Shown: positions 60,439-64,000 of the stretch, in pieces
Layout: each line of letters starts with the position of its first letter
Position numbering within the stretch: position 1 is the stretch's first letter
Source: Omphalotus guepiniiformis
Taxonomy: Eukaryota > Basidiomycota > Agaricomycetes > Agaricales > Omphalotaceae
DNA: 64,000 bases
Direction of reading: 5' to 3'
Assembly (NCBI GenBank): GCA_028554645.1
Contig: JAQOOI010000021.1
Location: forward strand, 124,001 to 188,000
Made by a program: the position numbers and the translations under genes
The notes under the pieces: model-generated
The model's database searches: none
Told to the model about the DNA's origin: nothing
The model's input: only the letters and a program-made list of their open reading frames with translations

Positions 60439-63400
60439 ATGGCTACGAACGAATCGCTTCCAACTCCTCACGGATGTGCTACTTTCACACCCCCTCCTTT
60501 GGATGGATCTGTTACTCTTCCTGAAGTGTTTGACTTCAATGGAGACAAAAATCCTGATCATATTCTCTTCAGATATTTTGAGAATGGTCAGATTCGAGAT
60601 ATCCCTTGGTCTGTCGCTCGACAGGCCATTCACAAGGTAGCCAGGAAGGTTATTGGCCTTCTTGGTTCAACTGCGAAAGAATCAAGACCAGTGGTTGGAA
60701 TTCTTGCGCTTTCAGGTCAGTCGGATGGTTTTCTAGAGTCATGGTTTTTTCACTCACAGCCCAACCAAATCTTTCGATGATAGACTCGATGTCTTATTTG
60801 ATTACAATTGCTGGAATCATGCGTGCCGGTTACATCCCCTTCCCAATCTCACCACGTAACTCTCCCGCTGCTGTGGCGAACTTGATCAAATCGACGGCGC
60901 GTAACAACCTCCTCGTGAGCTCCGATCCTGCCATGCAGAATTTGCTCAAAGCAGCAAGAGGAATGTTGCCAGAAGACTTGAATCTTTCCGTGTTTGATAT
61001 GTTGAAATTCAAAGAGTTGTTCAATGACGAGCCTGTTGACCTTCTCCCCCCGCTCAAAAATATCAGCATCGATGATACGGCCGTCATCTTACACTCCTCG
61101 GGTGAGTCATGAGTGTATCGTCGTAGTCATACTCTCATCTTATGATCACCCTCGGGAAGTACTGCGTTTCCCAAACCGATTTTGTTGACGATGCGTATTA
61201 TGCTGGAAGCTGGACTTGCGCCATGTAGGAAGCGCGATAGTATCATGTGTTCACTGCCCGCTAACAGTGATTACTCCCCACAGATTACGGAGAAGTAAAC
61301 ATGTCAAAAGAAATTCTGAGTTCACACGCCGTGCCGATGTTCCGTATGTTGCCAAATCTTTCTCGCAAGCAATCATGGGCTTCTGAACATTTCTATCATT
61401 TCAGATCTTATGGGCGTCGTACAAATTCCGTGGACGGTCCTCTTCTTTCTTAACAGTCAATATTTCAATACTTACCAAACCTCGCATCACATTAGTCCAT
61501 CGCCGGTCTTACAATCGCTGTTTTCCCTCCTCATGACCCACCGATTCTACCTACACCTGATAGGGTCTTCAACGATGCCGTGTCGACACGCTCGACTGTT
61601 CTCTTCTCCGCACCTTTGTTCCTTGAAGTAGGTTCTTTTTCACCGGTGTTGACATGAACATGGGTTGACGGAATTCAATTACCACAGCAATGGTTCCGTA
61701 ATCCGCAGTATCTCGCAGAGCTAAAGAAATTCAACATCGTAATCTATGCCGGTGGTCCACTTGATCCGTATGTTGGAGACAGACTTGTAGAAGAAGGTGA
61801 CGTAACTTTCATGTGTGGGGTAGCCGATGATATGTGTCTCATGCGACGCCACCATCTCCTGCAGGTGTTTCTATCGTATCCTTGTATGGATCGTAAGTGA
61901 AAGAGATTGTTCGATCTTTCAAACGCTCATACTAGGTTGAATTCAGTACCGAGAGTGGCCCATTGACAATGTGTCTCCCTAGTACATCTTTGTTTTCGAC
62001 TCGTTACACTGCAACTTTGCTGATTACTTGTTACAGAGGGTGCCACGCCGGAGGGATGGTCTTATTGGAGAGTAAGTTCATCATTCTTAGAGTACCGATT
62101 GTATTCAAAGTCTCTTTCTAGGCTTCTCGTCATGTAGATCCGGTACTTATACCCTATGAAGAGAAAGAGAACGTCTATCGTCTACTTGTCAAGGTATGCT
62201 TCAACCTATTGTTGTACTCGTATGATGTACTGAGTTTTCCCTTGTCAAGAAAAGTCCAATCCATAATCCTGCTATCATCAATGCAGAGGTTGATGGTGTA
62301 CCGTGCCTCGACACAAATGATTTGGTTACTCTTCATCCCAGTAACCCTAAACTATACAAGGTGAACCATTTCCCCTGGGTCTTATTCGATATTGCTCGCT
62401 CAATATTCATATTTAGATTCATGGTAGATTCGATGATCAAATTATGCATTCGACCGGAGAGAAGGTATATCCTCCATCACTCACGTTTTCGTTTTACTAA
62501 ATATATTCCGATCTTAGACCAATCCCGTTCCTCTTGGTGAGAGTTGATTTACGATGGAATAAGTGAATAATGAAACTTAAGACACTTCATCATAGAGAGC
62601 ATTTTGGTCAAGAATCCTCACATATCTAGCGCTATCATGTTTGGACGCACACGGTTTAATACTGGTGTCATCATCACGCCTACTCCACCGACTACCGTAG
62701 AACCATCCAACTCTGAGCAGCTGGCAGAATTCCGTAATCTCATCTGGTAACTTTGTGTTTCGTCCTCTTTGTTTGCATAAGTATAACTTACACATGTATC
62801 TTCAGGCCAGCAGTTGAAGAAGCGAATGCCTACGCACCCGCTCATTCACGCATTTTCAAAGAGGTGCGCACTACTCAAAATGTATGCTAGCTGGCATTGT
62901 TAATTCCCGTTTTTAGATGATTCTGGCTGCCGATCCATCTAAACCTTTTGAGTTTACTCCCAAAGGAACGCCTCGCAGACAGGCAGTGCTTGATGCGTAT
63001 GCAGCGGAGATTGATGCAGCTTATGAAGCGTTCAAGCAGTCGTCGCAGGAGCATATCGACGGGCCCAAGAGTTGGACCATTGAGGAATGCAAGGAACTGG
63101 TCCGATCTGTTATCTCAAATGTTATGAAAGTTGGAGTAGAAGACGATGAGGACATCTTCCAGAAGGGATGCGACAGGTTAGGACCCTTTCATTCATTTCG
63201 ATTACAAGCTTCAGTTCGCTCATACATGATCTAAAGTCTTCAGGCGACATGGATTCGAAACACTCTTCTACGAACTCTCCCTTCGACCGTCGATTCTCGA
63301 GCAATCTCGCAAAACTTTGTCTACGGATACCCCACTATCTCTCAATTATCCCATTTCTTATCCGATCTCTGTGGCAATAAACCTGCCAAGACCGCTTCTG

Positions 63401-64000
63401 AGCATACCGATAGTAAAGCTGAAGAAATGATCAAATTAGTTGACCGATACTCCGCCGATTTCCCTCAGCATGTTGGGTCGGTCCCTGATGCAGATCATGA
63501 AGTTGTACTGCTAACGGGAGCCACGGGGAGCTTTGGAAGTCAACTTTTGGCGAAACTTCTGAACACGCCTTCGGTTACAAAGGTGTATGTTCTAAATCGA
63601 CGGAGCTCGCAGCCTGCTCAGGTTAGACAGGAAGCTTCGTTTAGCAAATCTGGTCTGGACGCGGGGGTTCTCAAGTCTCAGAAGCTCGTCATATTGGAAG
63701 CTGACCTGGCTACTAAAGGTTGCGGATTAGACAAGGGTACCTACGCGACCCTTCAACAGGAACTCACATGCATCATTCATAATGGTAAGTAAAGTGGGCG
63801 TCAATGATACCAGTATCTCGCTAACTCTTTATCATCGGATTAGCCTGGCGCGTTGACTTCAATGTGGCGGTGTCATCCATGGAGCCTCTCCTACAGGGAA
63901 CCCGACATCTCCTTGATCTGGCGTTGACTACAAAGTTGCACACTCCCCCTCGTTTCATCTTTATCAGTTCAATCTCAGTCTTTGCGAGTGCGTTTGATTA
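60439..64000 (+). CDS. Adenylate-forming reductase 2 (A-T-TR, 3' end cut by window)
   Basis: Same architecture as 39493-43974. The start is MATNESLPTPHGCATF at 60439. Adenylation blocks are RAGYIPFPISPRNSPA, HSSG/STAFPKPI (split by an intron), HAVPMF, MGVVQIPWT, the STGEK region near 62450, and ILVKNPHISSAIMFGRTRFN near 62600. The linker ILAADPSKPFEFTPKGTPRR precedes the carrier motif DIFQKGCDS (phosphopantetheine Ser completed across an intron near 63178), then QATWIRNTLL. The reductase begins DHEVVLLTGATGSFGSQLL and reaches RFIFISSISVFA at the window edge. The active-site YxxxK lies outside. Apart from one awkward splice junction near 61100-61155 (see findings) I see no break. Substrate unknown; the residue pattern suggests a different specificity from reductase 1, but this was not tested. 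Confidence 0.88.

Overview
The window looks like nuclear DNA of a filamentous basidiomycete, probably an agaricomycete. Most genes are broken by short GT-AG introns of about 45-75 bases. Several families are typical of mushroom-forming fungi: two DUF6534-type multi-span membrane proteins, a WW-domain membrane protein, two stand-alone adenylate-forming reductases, a DUF5695-type secreted protein and a CE16-like GDSL esterase. All exon models were read by eye from splice signals and reading frame. Internal junctions are therefore approximate, and most end points should be good to a few bases.

Layout, left to right. 1-594: 5' part of an acyl-CoA oxidase-like gene (-), cut by the window edge. 3022-7220: WW-domain membrane protein (-). 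About 8780-9825: retroelement-like insertion. 9826-10950: decayed copy (+) of a hotdog thioesterase. 12966-15168: DUF6534 gene A (+). 16589-18280 and 18965-20878: two divergently transcribed delta-12-type fatty acid desaturases. 21000-22183: DUF829/PaxU-like hydrolase (-), divergent from an AYR1-like short-chain dehydrogenase (22432-23471, +). 23934-26703: GMC oxidoreductase (+). 27061-30170: secreted BBE-type FAD oxidase (+). 31459-32530: second AYR1-like SDR (+). 32757-34936: second acyl-CoA oxidase-like gene (-). 36289-38173: DUF6534 gene B (+). 39493-43974: adenylate-forming reductase 1 (-). 44671-47864: DUF5695 protein (-). 48978-49871: intact hotdog thioesterase (-). 49872-54485: gene desert with coding-like relics. 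54486-55971: GDSL/CE16-like esterase (+). 57619-58689: UbiA-type prenyltransferase (-). 60439-64000: adenylate-forming reductase 2 (+), cut by the right edge.

The striking property is that six families occur twice: acyl-CoA oxidase-like, AYR1-like SDR, desaturase, DUF6534, hotdog thioesterase and adenylate-forming reductase. Most are acyl-chain enzymes: desaturation, acyl-CoA oxidation, ketone reduction, thioester hydrolysis and carboxyl activation/reduction. They lie beside three further tailoring-type enzymes (GMC, BBE, DUF829) and a UbiA prenyltransferase. I infer a candidate biosynthetic neighbourhood for a fatty-acid-derived (polyene, polyacetylene or aldehyde-type) metabolite, perhaps with a second sub-cluster (UbiA plus reductase 2) at the right end. 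The gene families are supported by sequence. The shared pathway and the product are inference.
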